Positions 23,867 through 31,785 of a stretch of 64,000 nucleotides of DNA are shown here, in pieces (the first letter of the stretch is position 1; the number at the start of each line of letters is the position of its first letter). The position numbers and the translations under genes were made by a program. Source of the stretch: CAYPHY01 sp964410625 (lineage in GTDB: Bacteria; Chloroflexota; Anaerolineae; Promineifilales; Promineifilaceae). The DNA lies in the NCBI GenBank assembly GCA_964410625.1, contig CAYPHY010000024.1, positions 1-64,000 of the forward strand, in the 5' to 3' direction. The notes under the pieces were generated by a model. It did not search any database. It was not told where the DNA came from and worked only from the letters and a program-made list of their open reading frames with translations.

Positions 23867-24469
23867 ATGGGTATGAGTGGGAACACACGCGGCCGTGTGG
23901 AACTGATTTGCGGCAGTATGTTCAGCGGCAAGACGGAGGAGTTGATCCGTCGTTTGCGGCGAGCCGTGATCGCACGGCAGCAGGTGCAGGTGTTTAAGCC
24001 GGTTATTGACCAACGTTATCACGCGGAGAAAGTGACTTCGCACAATGGCTTGCATTTTGAAGCACAGCCAGTAAGGACAGCGGCCGCTATCCTCGACGCG
24101 CTCGATCCGGCAACAACGGTGGTGGCGATTGACGAGGTGCAGTTCTTTGAGGAGGGGGTGGTTGACGTTTGTGAGGCGTTGGCACAGCAAGGGAAGCGGG
24201 TGATCTGTGCGGGGTTGGATATGGACTTTCGCGGCGTCCCCTTTGGGCCAATGCCCCATCTGATGGCGCGGGCGGAAGAGGTGAGCAAGCTACACGCCAT
24301 TTGTGTGGTTTGCGGACAGGAAGCCAGCCGCACCCAACGGCTGATCGAGGGGGTCCCGGCCGCTTTTGATGATCCGGTGGTGCTGGTGGGCGCGGCTGAG
24401 GTGTATGAGGCGCGGTGTCGGCAGTGTCATGAGGTTAGGGATCAGAGGATTAGAGAGTTAGAGAATTAG
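23867..24469 (+). CDS. tdk: Thymidine kinase
   Basis: A 200-residue type II thymidine kinase of pyrimidine salvage. It shows the P-loop GSMFSGKTEEL, FKPVID, the Walker-B-like VVAIDEVQFF (catalytic Glu), the lasso-loop GLDMDFRG, and zinc cysteines CVVC and CRQC. The start at 23867 lies shortly after GAGGAG; the ATG two codons later is also possible. The last codons (IRELEN) run into a family F repeat. It is followed by hpt, another nucleotide-salvage gene. Confidence 0.95.
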   Translation: MGMSGNTRGRVELICGSMFSGKTEELIRRLRRAVIARQQVQVFKPVIDQRYHAEKVTSHNGLHFEAQPVRTAAAILDALDPATTVVAIDEVQFFEEGVVDVCEALAQQGKRVICAGLDMDFRGVPFGPMPHLMARAEEVSKLHAICVVCGQEASRTQRLIEGVPAAFDDPVVLVGAAEVYEARCRQCHEVRDQRIRELEN

Positions 24470-24585
24470 AGATTGGAGACTAAGAGACTAAGGGACTGGG
24501 AGACTGGGAGACTGATAAGCGATGACCGGTAACTGCTCACCGCTTACTGTTTACTGACTACGGCTAACCGCTTACTATTTTCTGA
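24445..24585. repeat. Repeat cluster between tdk and hpt (families F and K)
   Basis: AGAGATTGGAGACTAAGAGAC, GGGACTGGGAGACTGGGAGAC, then GCGATGACCGGTAACTGCTC and GACTACGGCTAACCGCTTAC. Low-complexity units resembling those at 6.9 and 26.9 kb; the first arm lies in the tdk coding end. Confidence 0.55.
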
Positions 24586-24591
24586 GGAATT

Positions 24592-25176
24592 ATGGTGGAA
24601 CAGGGGCGTGATTTACGGGATAATGTAGATTATGTGTTGATTGATGAGGATGCGCTGGCGGCACGCATTGGCGAGATGGCGGCCGAGATTACAGCGGATT
24701 ATGCCGAAGTGGACGATCTGTTGTTGATTTGTGTGCTGAAAGGGGGGTATATGTTTTTGGCTGACCTGAGCCGCCAGTTGCAACGGCCGCATTCGATTGA
24801 CTTTATGGGTATCTCCAGCTATGGAGCAGGGACTAAAAGCAGCGGCGCGGTGCAGATCATCATGGACCTGAAGTCACCGATTGTGGATCGTCATGTGTTG
24901 GTGGTGGAGGATATTATTGATAGCGGCCGTACGCTCGACTACATGCGCCGCACGCTCCTTGCCCGGTCGCCCGCTTCCTTACGTATTTGCTCACTATTAA
25001 ACAAACCCTCACGGCGGGAATTGGATGTGCCGGTGGATTACACGGGCTTCGACATCCCGGATGAATTTGTGGTTGGCTATGGCCTGGACTTTGATGAACT
25101 CTATCGTAACCTCCCCTATATCGCCGTGTTGAAGCCAGAGGTGTTCAACCACCTTTTTGAAAAAGATGAACGATGA
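24592..25176 (+). CDS. hpt: Hypoxanthine phosphoribosyltransferase
   Basis: A 194-residue purine salvage enzyme that converts hypoxanthine or guanine plus PRPP to IMP or GMP. The PRPP loop VLVVEDIIDSGRTLDYM (about 102-118), CVLKGGYMFLADL near the N-terminus, and the C-terminal FVVGYGLDFDELYRNLPYI are all intact. The SD CTGAGGAATT precedes the ATG. Confidence 0.95.
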   Translation: MVEQGRDLRDNVDYVLIDEDALAARIGEMAAEITADYAEVDDLLLICVLKGGYMFLADLSRQLQRPHSIDFMGISSYGAGTKSSGAVQIIMDLKSPIVDRHVLVVEDIIDSGRTLDYMRRTLLARSPASLRICSLLNKPSRRELDVPVDYTGFDIPDEFVVGYGLDFDELYRNLPYIAVLKPEVFNHLFEKDER

Positions 25177-25189
25177 GCGGTAATGGTAT

Positions 25190-25302
25190 GTTTGGTATAT
25201 TGGTGTATTAGTCTATTGGTTTATTGGTATAGGACTAACAACATATAGCAAATGCAACAGTATACCGATACACCAATACACCAATAGACCAATAAACCGA
25301 TT
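25190..25302. repeat. Inverted repeat, family G (TTGGTGTATTAGTCTATTGG)
   Basis: TATTGGTGTATTAGTCTATT faces ACACCAATACACCAATAGAC. It lies between hpt and the nucleotidyltransferase gene; the right arm ends just before the start codon. Confidence 0.75.
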
Positions 25303-25309
25303 ACTGCCG

Positions 25310-26851
25310 ATGACCAAGTTAACCCTCTCACCCCTCCTGAGCCGCATCCTGCCTCTGTTGGCGGCTGGGGATATGCCTGTTTACCTCGTCGGGGGGGCGG
25401 TGCGGGATGCGCTGCTCGGCCGCACCAGCCATGACCTCGATTTTGCCGTCCCGGAAGGGGGAATTAAGCTGGCTTTTCGCGTGGCGGATGCGTTGCACCT
25501 CCCGGCTTATGTGCTGGATGAGGAGCGTGATGTCGGCCGCGTGATCGTGCGTGGCGAGCTTGGGCAAGGGGAGGCGGTCGAAGGGGAAGCGACAATGCTC
25601 GACTTCGCCCGGTTTCGCGGGCCGGATTTAGCGGCCGATTTGCGCGGCCGAGATTTCACGATCAACGCCCTGGCCTTGCCGCTTGAGCCAGGGGCGGACG
25701 ACGGTTCAGACGGTTCCATCGTGGATTACTTCGGCGGGGTGGCGGATTTGGCCGAGCGTCGCTTGCAGCTAGTCCACGCGGCTTCCTTGCGTGAAGACCC
25801 GGTGCGGGCATTGCGGGCGGTGCGGCTGGCGGAGAGCCTCGGTTTTCGGCTGACGGCGGAGACGGAGGCGGCCGTTGGCGAAGCGGCCGCGCTGCTCTCG
25901 CACAGTTCGGCCGAACGAGTGCGGGATGAACTGGTGAAGATGATGGGGCTGGCTTATCCCCATCGTGCGGTAGAGCAGATGTGGCGGTTGGGTCTGCTGG
26001 CGGCCGTGTTGCCGGAGATCGCCGCGCTGGAGGGGGTGACGCAGTCGCCGCCCCACCATGAGGATGTGCTGGCGCATACGATCAGCGTCTTGCGTTGGCT
26101 GCCGGTGGTGGAGGAAATAGTGTGGGGGAATGGGGAACAGGCGGAAAGCGACTGGCACGGATGGCGGGGGGTGATGCAAGCGGCCGTCGCCCCCTATGCC
26201 GCGGGACTGCAAGCGCATTTCGGCCGCCGGGTGGATGGCGGTGTGGACGGCCGCGCTTTGTTCCGGCTGGGCGCGTTGTTCCACGATTGCGGGAAGAAGG
26301 GGACACGAACGGTGGAGGAGGACGGCCGCATCCGCTTCTTTGGGCATGAGGACGTGGGGGCGAAGCTGGCCGCGCCGCGCCTGAATGCGTTGGCGTTCAG
26401 CAATGAGGCGATTGCCCATGTGCGGGCGATTATCGCCAACCATATGCGGCCGCATCATCTGGCGGATAGCACGGCGGCCAACGGGACGTTGCCCTCGCGC
26501 CGCGCGGTGTACCGCTACTTCCGCTCGGCGGGTTCGGCCGGGTTGGACGCCGCCTTGTTGTCGTTGGCCGATGACCTCGCCCGCTATAACGGGCCGGGAC
26601 CGGAGGAGGAGTGGCAACGGGCCTGTGACGTGGTGGGGCGATTGCTGGATACTTACTTCACCGCCTATGAAGAAGTGGTGCGGCCGCCGCGCCTGGTGAA
26701 CGGTAAGACGCTGATGGATGAGTTTGGCCTGTCGCCGGGGCCGCAGATCGGCCGCTTGCTCAACCTGATCCAGGAAGCCCAGGCGGCCGGGGAGGTGGTT
26801 GATGCGCAGGGGGCGTTGGCGTTGGCGGGGAAAGTGGTAAGAAGAGATTAG
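25310..26851 (+). CDS. CCA-adding tRNA nucleotidyltransferase/poly(A) polymerase family, with HD domain
   Basis: A 513-residue class II nucleotidyltransferase. The N-terminal YLVGGAVRDALLGRTSHDLDF holds the two catalytic aspartates. GRDFTINALAL and EDPVRALRAVRLAESLGFRL follow, the usual neck. The C-terminal half carries an HD-type domain (LFRLGALFHDCGKKGT, IIANHMRPHHL). This set-up is seen in bacterial CCA enzymes with an HD module, and in A-adding enzymes; which one cannot be told by eye. It mends or builds the tRNA 3' CCA end. Confidence 0.88.
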   Translation: MTKLTLSPLLSRILPLLAAGDMPVYLVGGAVRDALLGRTSHDLDFAVPEGGIKLAFRVADALHLPAYVLDEERDVGRVIVRGELGQGEAVEGEATMLDFARFRGPDLAADLRGRDFTINALALPLEPGADDGSDGSIVDYFGGVADLAERRLQLVHAASLREDPVRALRAVRLAESLGFRLTAETEAAVGEAAALLSHSSAERVRDELVKMMGLAYPHRAVEQMWRLGLLAAVLPEIAALEGVTQSPPHHEDVLAHTISVLRWLPVVEEIVWGNGEQAESDWHGWRGVMQAAVAPYAAGLQAHFGRRVDGGVDGRALFRLGALFHDCGKKGTRTVEEDGRIRFFGHEDVGAKLAAPRLNALAFSNEAIAHVRAIIANHMRPHHLADSTAANGTLPSRRAVYRYFRSAGSAGLDAALLSLADDLARYNGPGPEEEWQRACDVVGRLLDTYFTAYEEVVRPPRLVNGKTLMDEFGLSPGPQIGRLLNLIQEAQAAGEVVDAQGALALAGKVVRRD

Positions 26852-26920
26852 GAGACTAAGAGACTAGGAGACTATCTGTTTATAATCTCTTGGTCTCCCA
26901 GTCTCTAATCTCTTCTTAAG
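26845..26920. repeat. Inverted repeat, family F, between convergent genes
   Basis: AGAGATTAGGAGACTAAGAG and GACTAGGAGACT face AATCTCTTGGTCTCCCAGTC and TCTAATCTCT. It overlaps the 3' ends of both the nucleotidyltransferase and folE genes. Confidence 0.7.
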
Positions 26921-27621
26921 TGTTCCATAAACTCATTGCGCGTCATGGGGTTGTCTTTGAAGGAGCCGAGCATTGTGCTGGTGACCATGCGGGGGTGTTC
27001 TTTCTTCACACCGCGCATCATCGAACACATGTGAGAGCCTTCGACGACGACAGCGACACCTTGCGGCCGTAAAATCTCGTCAATCAGTTCTGCGATTTGT
27101 CGCGTCATGCGCTCTTGCACCTGTAGACGCCGGGCAAACATCTCTACGATGCGTGGGATTTTGGAGAGACCAATGATCTTTTCGCCGGGGATATAGGCCA
27201 CGTGGGCACGGCCGTAGAAGGGGAGCATGTGGTGTTCGCACATGCTGAAAAATTCAATCTCTTTGACGACGATCATTTCGTCATATTCCACATCGAACAA
27301 CGCGCCATTGACCACAGTGGCCGGGTCCATTTGGTAGCCAGCCAATAGTTCATCATACATCTTCGCCACGCGATGGGGGGTGCGCTGCAAACCTTCGCGG
27401 GTGGGGTCTTCGCCGACGTGGATCAAAATGTCGCGCACGGCCGTTTCTAGCGCCGCGCGAGATGGATCGGCCGCCAAAGTCGGCATAGGTATATACTCTT
27501 GGGGGTGATGTCCGTTGGGGATGATAGAGGTAGCGCCAGGGTAACGGCCGTTGACCACCTTCTCCTGATTGTTGGCTGCTTGGGCTTGGTGGTTACCGTT
27601 GGTGCTCTCGCTGCTCTGCAT
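26905..27621 (-). CDS. folE: GTP cyclohydrolase I
   Basis: A 238-residue enzyme that opens GTP to 7,8-dihydroneopterin triphosphate, the first step to folate or other pterins. Zinc and catalytic motifs are intact: FSMCEHHMLPFYG, then VVVEGSHMCSMMRGV (second zinc Cys), and STMLGSFKDN near the end. The first 50 residues (QSSESTNGNHQAQAANNQEK) are an Asn/Gln-rich, probably disordered extension. The ATG at 27621 follows AGGAGCG; an upstream TTG is less likely. Confidence 0.94.
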   Translation of the reverse strand: MQSSESTNGNHQAQAANNQEKVVNGRYPGATSIIPNGHHPQEYIPMPTLAADPSRAALETAVRDILIHVGEDPTREGLQRTPHRVAKMYDELLAGYQMDPATVVNGALFDVEYDEMIVVKEIEFFSMCEHHMLPFYGRAHVAYIPGEKIIGLSKIPRIVEMFARRLQVQERMTRQIAELIDEILRPQGVAVVVEGSHMCSMMRGVKKEHPRMVTSTMLGSFKDNPMTRNEFMEHLRRD

Positions 27622-27929
27622 GGTTGTCTTCGCTCCTTTGCTGTGGTTGGCCAACAAACGGGGACGCGGAAAGGGGTTAGGTCCAGGCTCCGTAAGTGGA
27701 TGAATTACGTTTGGTTTTGATTATATTTTAGATGAGGATGCAGGGATGATTCTTACCCCTTTAGTAGGGTACAATGGGTTACCAAAGTCACCTAAAACCC
27801 TAGAGCGGACGCAGATTGTCGCGGATGCAACGCTGATTCACGCTTATTAACAGAAAAGATCAGCGTCAATCTGCGAAACATCAGCGTTAATCTGCGTCCT
27901 CTCTTACTAAGGCAATGAGCGGGGATCAG
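27622..27929. repeat. Intergenic region with inverted repeat, family C
   Basis: The 308-base gap contains an inverted repeat at about 27803-27903: GCGGACGCAGATTGTCGCGG and CGCTGATTCACGC against GATCAGCGTCAATCTGCG and AGCGTTAATCTGCGTCC. A TA-rich GATTATATTTTAGATG stretch at 27717-27734 may be promoter material for folE, but I could not assign boxes. Confidence 0.5.
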
Positions 27930-28307
27930 CTAGAGGCGTTTTCGGCCGCTGAAGCCGGTATGTAGTTCGTGGTAAAATTCGACCTTTGGCTCTCCATAAC
28001 GCCAGCAGAGATAGACATCACGGCCGTCGCGTAATGAGAGGAAATCGAGCAACCCCGCCTCCAGGCTCTTAATAACACAACCATGCGACTGGATACGCTG
28101 GACGAGCTTTTCAATGGCGGCAAACTCGTTGACTAATTGGGACGCGACGGGATGGCCTATGTCGCTAACCGTGTCTTCCCAGAAGTGACCAAGAGTACGG
28201 CTGACATGGGCCACCTTCGCCCGTCGCTCTAACAACTGCCCCACCAGAGGAGAAAGCTTCGGCAGGAGTGCATTGGCTTCTTCGACAGAAAAGTAACGAA
28301 CAGTCAT
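27930..28307 (-). CDS. DUF2203 family protein
   Basis: A 125-residue protein of unknown function. The family core is visible: RYFSVEEANALLPKLSPLV at the start, a central amphipathic helix, and VYLCWRYGEPKVEFYHELHTGFSGRK at the end. DUF2203 occurs widely in thermophilic and Chloroflexota genomes, with no known activity. The ATG at 28307 gives the family N-terminus; no good SD is visible. It lies downstream of the Fe-S protein gene, beyond a terminator. Confidence 0.8.
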   Translation of the reverse strand: MTVRYFSVEEANALLPKLSPLVGQLLERRAKVAHVSRTLGHFWEDTVSDIGHPVASQLVNEFAAIEKLVQRIQSHGCVIKSLEAGLLDFLSLRDGRDVYLCWRYGEPKVEFYHELHTGFSGRKRL

Positions 28308-28349
28308 GGCGTTATCAACGTAGTGTGATGAATGGTAGTAAATATAAAC

Positions 28350-28380
28350 AAAAAAGGAGGACACCATCCGGCGTCCCCCG
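28350..28380 (-). terminator. Rho-independent terminator after the IscA/ErpA gene
   Basis: Read on the minus strand: GGGGGACGCC, loop GGAT, GGTGTCCTCC, then TTTTTT. Ten-pair stem with two G-U pairs. It separates the Fe-S gene from DUF2203. Confidence 0.85.
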
Positions 28381-28471
28381 AAACTTCAAACTATTCGGTT
28401 TGTCGCTGCCGCCTGCCGTTTACCAGTTATCTATAAACGGAATACGGACCGACGATTAACGAATACCGGAA

Positions 28472-28882
28472 TTAATGGCAGCTGCAACCAGCGCCGTTGT
28501 CATACCCTTCGCCGTTCTTCGGCTTGAAGGAGCTGCCGCAACCACAAGAAGAGACTGCGTTGGGGTTCTCAATACGGAAACCGCCACCCATCAGGCTATC
28601 TTCATAGTCAATGGTCGCCTGAGAAAGATACATCATGCTGGTCGGGTCGATGAAAATCTTCACGCCCTCATGCTCGATCACGTTGTCATACGGCCGTGCT
28701 TCCGGTTCCAAAGCCATGCCATAGGAGAGGCCGGAGCAGCCACCACCAGCAACGAACACGCGCAGGCCATAGTCCGGCACATTTTTCTGTGTCAGCAAAT
28801 CGCGCACCATCGTTGCCGCTGCATCGGTCAGATAAACAGTATCCGTCTGTACTTCTACCTGCTCGAGTTCCATAACATCCAT
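28472..28882 (-). CDS. erpA: Iron-sulfur cluster carrier, HesB/IscA/ErpA family
   Basis: A 136-residue A-type carrier that passes [Fe-S] clusters to target proteins. The three conserved cysteines are in GGGCSGLSYG (about residue 49) and SSCGCGSSF (about 113-115). DYEDSLMGGGFRIENPNA is the family loop. An extra C-terminal GAGCSCH adds two cysteines, as in some ErpA-like proteins. SD GAGGACTAC precedes the ATG. It has its own promoter and terminator. The exact subtype (IscA or ErpA) is not certain. Confidence 0.9.
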   Translation of the reverse strand: MDVMELEQVEVQTDTVYLTDAAATMVRDLLTQKNVPDYGLRVFVAGGGCSGLSYGMALEPEARPYDNVIEHEGVKIFIDPTSMMYLSQATIDYEDSLMGGGFRIENPNAVSSCGCGSSFKPKNGEGYDNGAGCSCH

Positions 28883-28946
28883 GTTTGTAGTCCTCGCTTC
28901 TCTTGTTTAAGGTAAGAGACCTGTCATATTGATTAATTTGGATATG

Positions 28947-28975
28947 ATTCTAGCAGTGTTGGCCTCGGAAGTCAA
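28947..28975 (-). promoter_or_regulatory. Promoter of the Fe-S carrier gene
   Basis: On the minus strand: TTGACT (28975-28970), 17-base spacer, TAGAAT (28952-28947), 65 bases upstream of the start codon. Confidence 0.75.
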
Positions 28976-28997
28976 TTTTTATCAACTTTTTTGTAAT

Positions 28998-29072
28998 AAA
29001 CCACGGATGGTTACGGATGGAACGGATAGACACGGATTTTAAGCCAAGAAATCCGTGTCATCCATGGTAAAC
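28998..29072. repeat. Intergenic inverted repeat, family C (CACGGAT type)
   Basis: AACCACGGATGGTTACGGATGG and GACACGGATTT face AATCCGTGTCATCCATGGT. Relatives lie at 43.7, 47.5, 55.05, 55.7 and 60.2 kb. Confidence 0.7.
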
Positions 29073-29085
29073 AAGGATTAAAAGA

Positions 29086-30027
29086 ATGGCGGAGCAACTG
29101 TATATTATTCCGCGTCCTTACCAGGGGGCGGAGGAGTTGGAGCGGATTTTACAGTTTGTGGGCGAGTGTAATGTGTTGGCGGATTTTTGCGTCCCGCTGC
29201 ACCCGGCCGATGTGTTGCATTTTATGAGCAATGCCTTGCGCGGCCGCAACCTTGAGCAGCATGTTTACCTCTATGAAGACGAACAGAGGCGTTTGCTGGC
29301 GCTGATCCTGCTCCATTCGGCCAAATTTGGTGGGTTTGATTTGGTGGTCCACCCGGCCTATCGCACGCTGGAGTTAGAAACCCGGCTCATAGCCTGGAGC
29401 GAACAGATACAGCGGCAACGAATAGCGGCGGCCGATAGCAAGGCAACCCACATTAGTAATGATGTGCTGGATCAAGACACATTGCGACAAGAAGCATTAC
29501 TGGCGGCGGGGTATACGGCCGAGCCAGCCGCCTCCATGATGGTCACGATGCGCTCGCTGCTGGAGTCACTGCCAGAGAAAAAGTTAGCGGAAGGGTTCAC
29601 CATTCGCCGCGTGCAGGGGGAACAGGAAGCGGACGCGCTGGGAGCGGTGCATAGCAGCGCCTTTGGCTCCAAGTGGCCGCCGGGGGAGTATCTACAGGTG
29701 ATACGTACCCCTGGTTTTCGGATGGAGAATGAGTTGGTGGTCGTTGCGCCGGACGGCCGACTGGCTGCCTTCCTGGTCTACTGGCCTGAACCGGTCAGTA
29801 AGTGCGGCTTGTTTGAGCCGGTGGGTTGCCACCCGGACTTCCAGCGGCGCGGCCTGACCAAGGCGCTGATGGTGGAGGGGATGGAGCAGATGCTGGCGGA
29901 AGGGATGACGACGGCGATGGTGATCCATGCGGCCGATAACCCGGCGGCGGCCGCACTCTATCGCTCGGCCGGTTTTGCGCTGAAGTATACGGTGACGGAG
30001 TATCACATAGACCATGGTTCAGTTTAG
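29086..30027 (+). CDS. GNAT-family acetyltransferase
   Basis: A 313-residue protein with two GNAT-like halves. The C-terminal half holds the acetyl-CoA pyrophosphate-binding motif PDFQRRGLTKALMVEGMEQM (Q/RxxGxG/A type) and DNPAAAALYRSAGF. The N-terminal half (RPYQGAEELERILQFV ... LLALILLH) looks like a degenerate GNAT domain. The substrate is unknown. The downstream cyclase gene begins 32 bases later on the same strand. Confidence 0.85.
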   Translation: MAEQLYIIPRPYQGAEELERILQFVGECNVLADFCVPLHPADVLHFMSNALRGRNLEQHVYLYEDEQRRLLALILLHSAKFGGFDLVVHPAYRTLELETRLIAWSEQIQRQRIAAADSKATHISNDVLDQDTLRQEALLAAGYTAEPAASMMVTMRSLLESLPEKKLAEGFTIRRVQGEQEADALGAVHSSAFGSKWPPGEYLQVIRTPGFRMENELVVVAPDGRLAAFLVYWPEPVSKCGLFEPVGCHPDFQRRGLTKALMVEGMEQMLAEGMTTAMVIHAADNPAAAALYRSAGFALKYTVTEYHIDHGSV

Positions 30028-30059
30028 CAATAGCTAGCGTCTTCGACTATGATAGGCCG

Positions 30060-31610
30060 ATGAACGACAGACAACCATCTCTCGATAGGATAGGTCGCCA
30101 GATTGTCTTGCTGACCGCAGGCACGGCCGGCGTCGGCGGCTTGCTTGCCTTCCTCTTTCTCACCGTTATCAATCCTTTGCCCCAAGGGGAGGCATCGGTA
30201 CAACGACTGGACAGTGTCAGCATCATCATTTTTATCGTGATTGCGGTCATTGCCTTTGCTGCGCTGGGTATCGTCGGTCAGCGGCTTTCCCGCCCTATTC
30301 AGATTTGGTATGAACGTTTGCAGTCGGGAACGCCGGCGGCCGAACTGCCTAGCGACGTCGCTAGCCGCGTCCTTAATTGGCCGTTCATCAATGCGGCTAT
30401 TGTCGTCATCGGCTGGGTCCCGACGGCCGTCTTGTTCGGCATCGCCTTTCGCAGCCTGATCAATGTGATCGGCATTAGTATCAGTGCTATCCTGGCTATC
30501 ACCGTTATTTATGTAGGCACTGACATCCTCTGGCGGAAGATTACACCTGTCTTCTTTCCTGACGGACAACTCAGCAAGATTCCGGCCTACCGCTTGGCTG
30601 TCCGTTGGCGTTTACTCTGGGCTTTTTTGCTCGTTGGCCTCGTACCACCCTTCCTCCTGGTCACCATTTCCTTGTCTCGCTTGCGTGGCTTGATCGACTC
30701 CCCCAATCCAGAGGTCGTCTTCCGCAATCTCATCATCGTCCAGATTTTTATTCTCCTGGCAAGTTTGCTCGCCAGTGTAGGCATCGCTAATTTTGTCTCT
30801 CGCGCAATCATCGAACCATTAAGGGTGCTTCAAGACGCCATGGGAAAAGTACAAGACAATAATCTGGATGCAACAGTTCCGGTCACTTCAAATGAAGAGT
30901 TCGGCTATCTGGGTGAACGATTCAACGACATGACGGCCGGTCTGCGACGGGGAGAACAGCTGCGAAGGTTATTCGGACTCTACGTAAGCCCAGAGGTGGC
31001 CCAGGCGGCCGTGGAAACAGGCGCAGGACTGGGCGGCCAGATGTGTGAATGCACCATCATGTTTTCCGATTTACGCGACTTCACCAGCCTCACTGAGCAG
31101 TTGGCCCCAGAAACCCTGGTAGACCTGATCAATCGTTATATGACGGCTATGGTTTCCGCCATCGTGGATCATGGCGGCCTCGTCACCCGCTTTGGCGGCG
31201 ACTCCATCCTGGCCGTATTTGGTAGCCCGCTCAATTCCATGACCAATCATGCTGAGCAGGCGGTGAACACTGCTTTCCACATGCGGCAGGCGTTACAAGC
31301 GTTTAATCAAGCGGCGTCAAGCCATCCTGTTACCAACGGCCGCCAGCCAGTAGTGGAAAATGGCATTGGGATCGCTACTGGGCCGGTCATCGCTGGTAAT
31401 GTCGGCGGCAAGGAACGGATTGAATACACTGTCATGGGCGACGCCGTCAATCTGGCATCCAGACTGGAAAGTATGACAGTCGATCTCGATTATCCGATCC
31501 TGATCAGTGAAGAAACCTTCGAGGCGATAGGGACGCTCACTGCCCGACAGTTGCTCGATGTGCCGGTAAAAGGAAAGGCGAAACCTGTTACGATTTATGG
31601 ATTAGGTTAA
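30060..31610 (+). CDS. Membrane adenylate/guanylate cyclase with HAMP domain
   Basis: A 516-residue signalling enzyme. The N-terminal 260 residues contain about six membrane helices. A HAMP segment follows (IEPLRVLQDAMGKVQDNNLD ... EFGYLGERFNDM, about 258-305). The class III catalytic domain (about 330-516) holds the metal aspartates in IMFSDLRDFTSLTEQ and FGGDSILAVFG and the transition-state NLASRLE. The usual substrate-binding lysine before FGGD is Arg (LVTRFGGD), so substrate choice is open. It probably makes cAMP in response to a membrane signal. Confidence 0.88.
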   Translation: MNDRQPSLDRIGRQIVLLTAGTAGVGGLLAFLFLTVINPLPQGEASVQRLDSVSIIIFIVIAVIAFAALGIVGQRLSRPIQIWYERLQSGTPAAELPSDVASRVLNWPFINAAIVVIGWVPTAVLFGIAFRSLINVIGISISAILAITVIYVGTDILWRKITPVFFPDGQLSKIPAYRLAVRWRLLWAFLLVGLVPPFLLVTISLSRLRGLIDSPNPEVVFRNLIIVQIFILLASLLASVGIANFVSRAIIEPLRVLQDAMGKVQDNNLDATVPVTSNEEFGYLGERFNDMTAGLRRGEQLRRLFGLYVSPEVAQAAVETGAGLGGQMCECTIMFSDLRDFTSLTEQLAPETLVDLINRYMTAMVSAIVDHGGLVTRFGGDSILAVFGSPLNSMTNHAEQAVNTAFHMRQALQAFNQAASSHPVTNGRQPVVENGIGIATGPVIAGNVGGKERIEYTVMGDAVNLASRLESMTVDLDYPILISEETFEAIGTLTARQLLDVPVKGKAKPVTIYGLG

Positions 31611-31698
31611 TGCGCCGGACTTCGAGTTGTTGAAGACAAGTGTCTGAGAAGGTGCGGGTAGCGAGGTGGGCTGCAGAGGGGCCAGCAAAAATGGCTGA

Positions 31699-31727
31699 TT
31701 GTCGCCTGATACTCCCCATGTTACAAT
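31699..31727 (+). promoter_or_regulatory. Candidate promoter of aspS
   Basis: TTGTCG (31699-31704), 17-base spacer, TACAAT (31722-31727), about 59 bases ahead of the start codon. A small GCGCC-AGTTG-GGGCGC hairpin lies in the leader. Confidence 0.6.
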
Positions 31728-31785
31728 TTTCTCTTTGCGCCAGTTGGGGCGCTAAGTAAATCAGCAATCAACAGGTGTTTTGTTT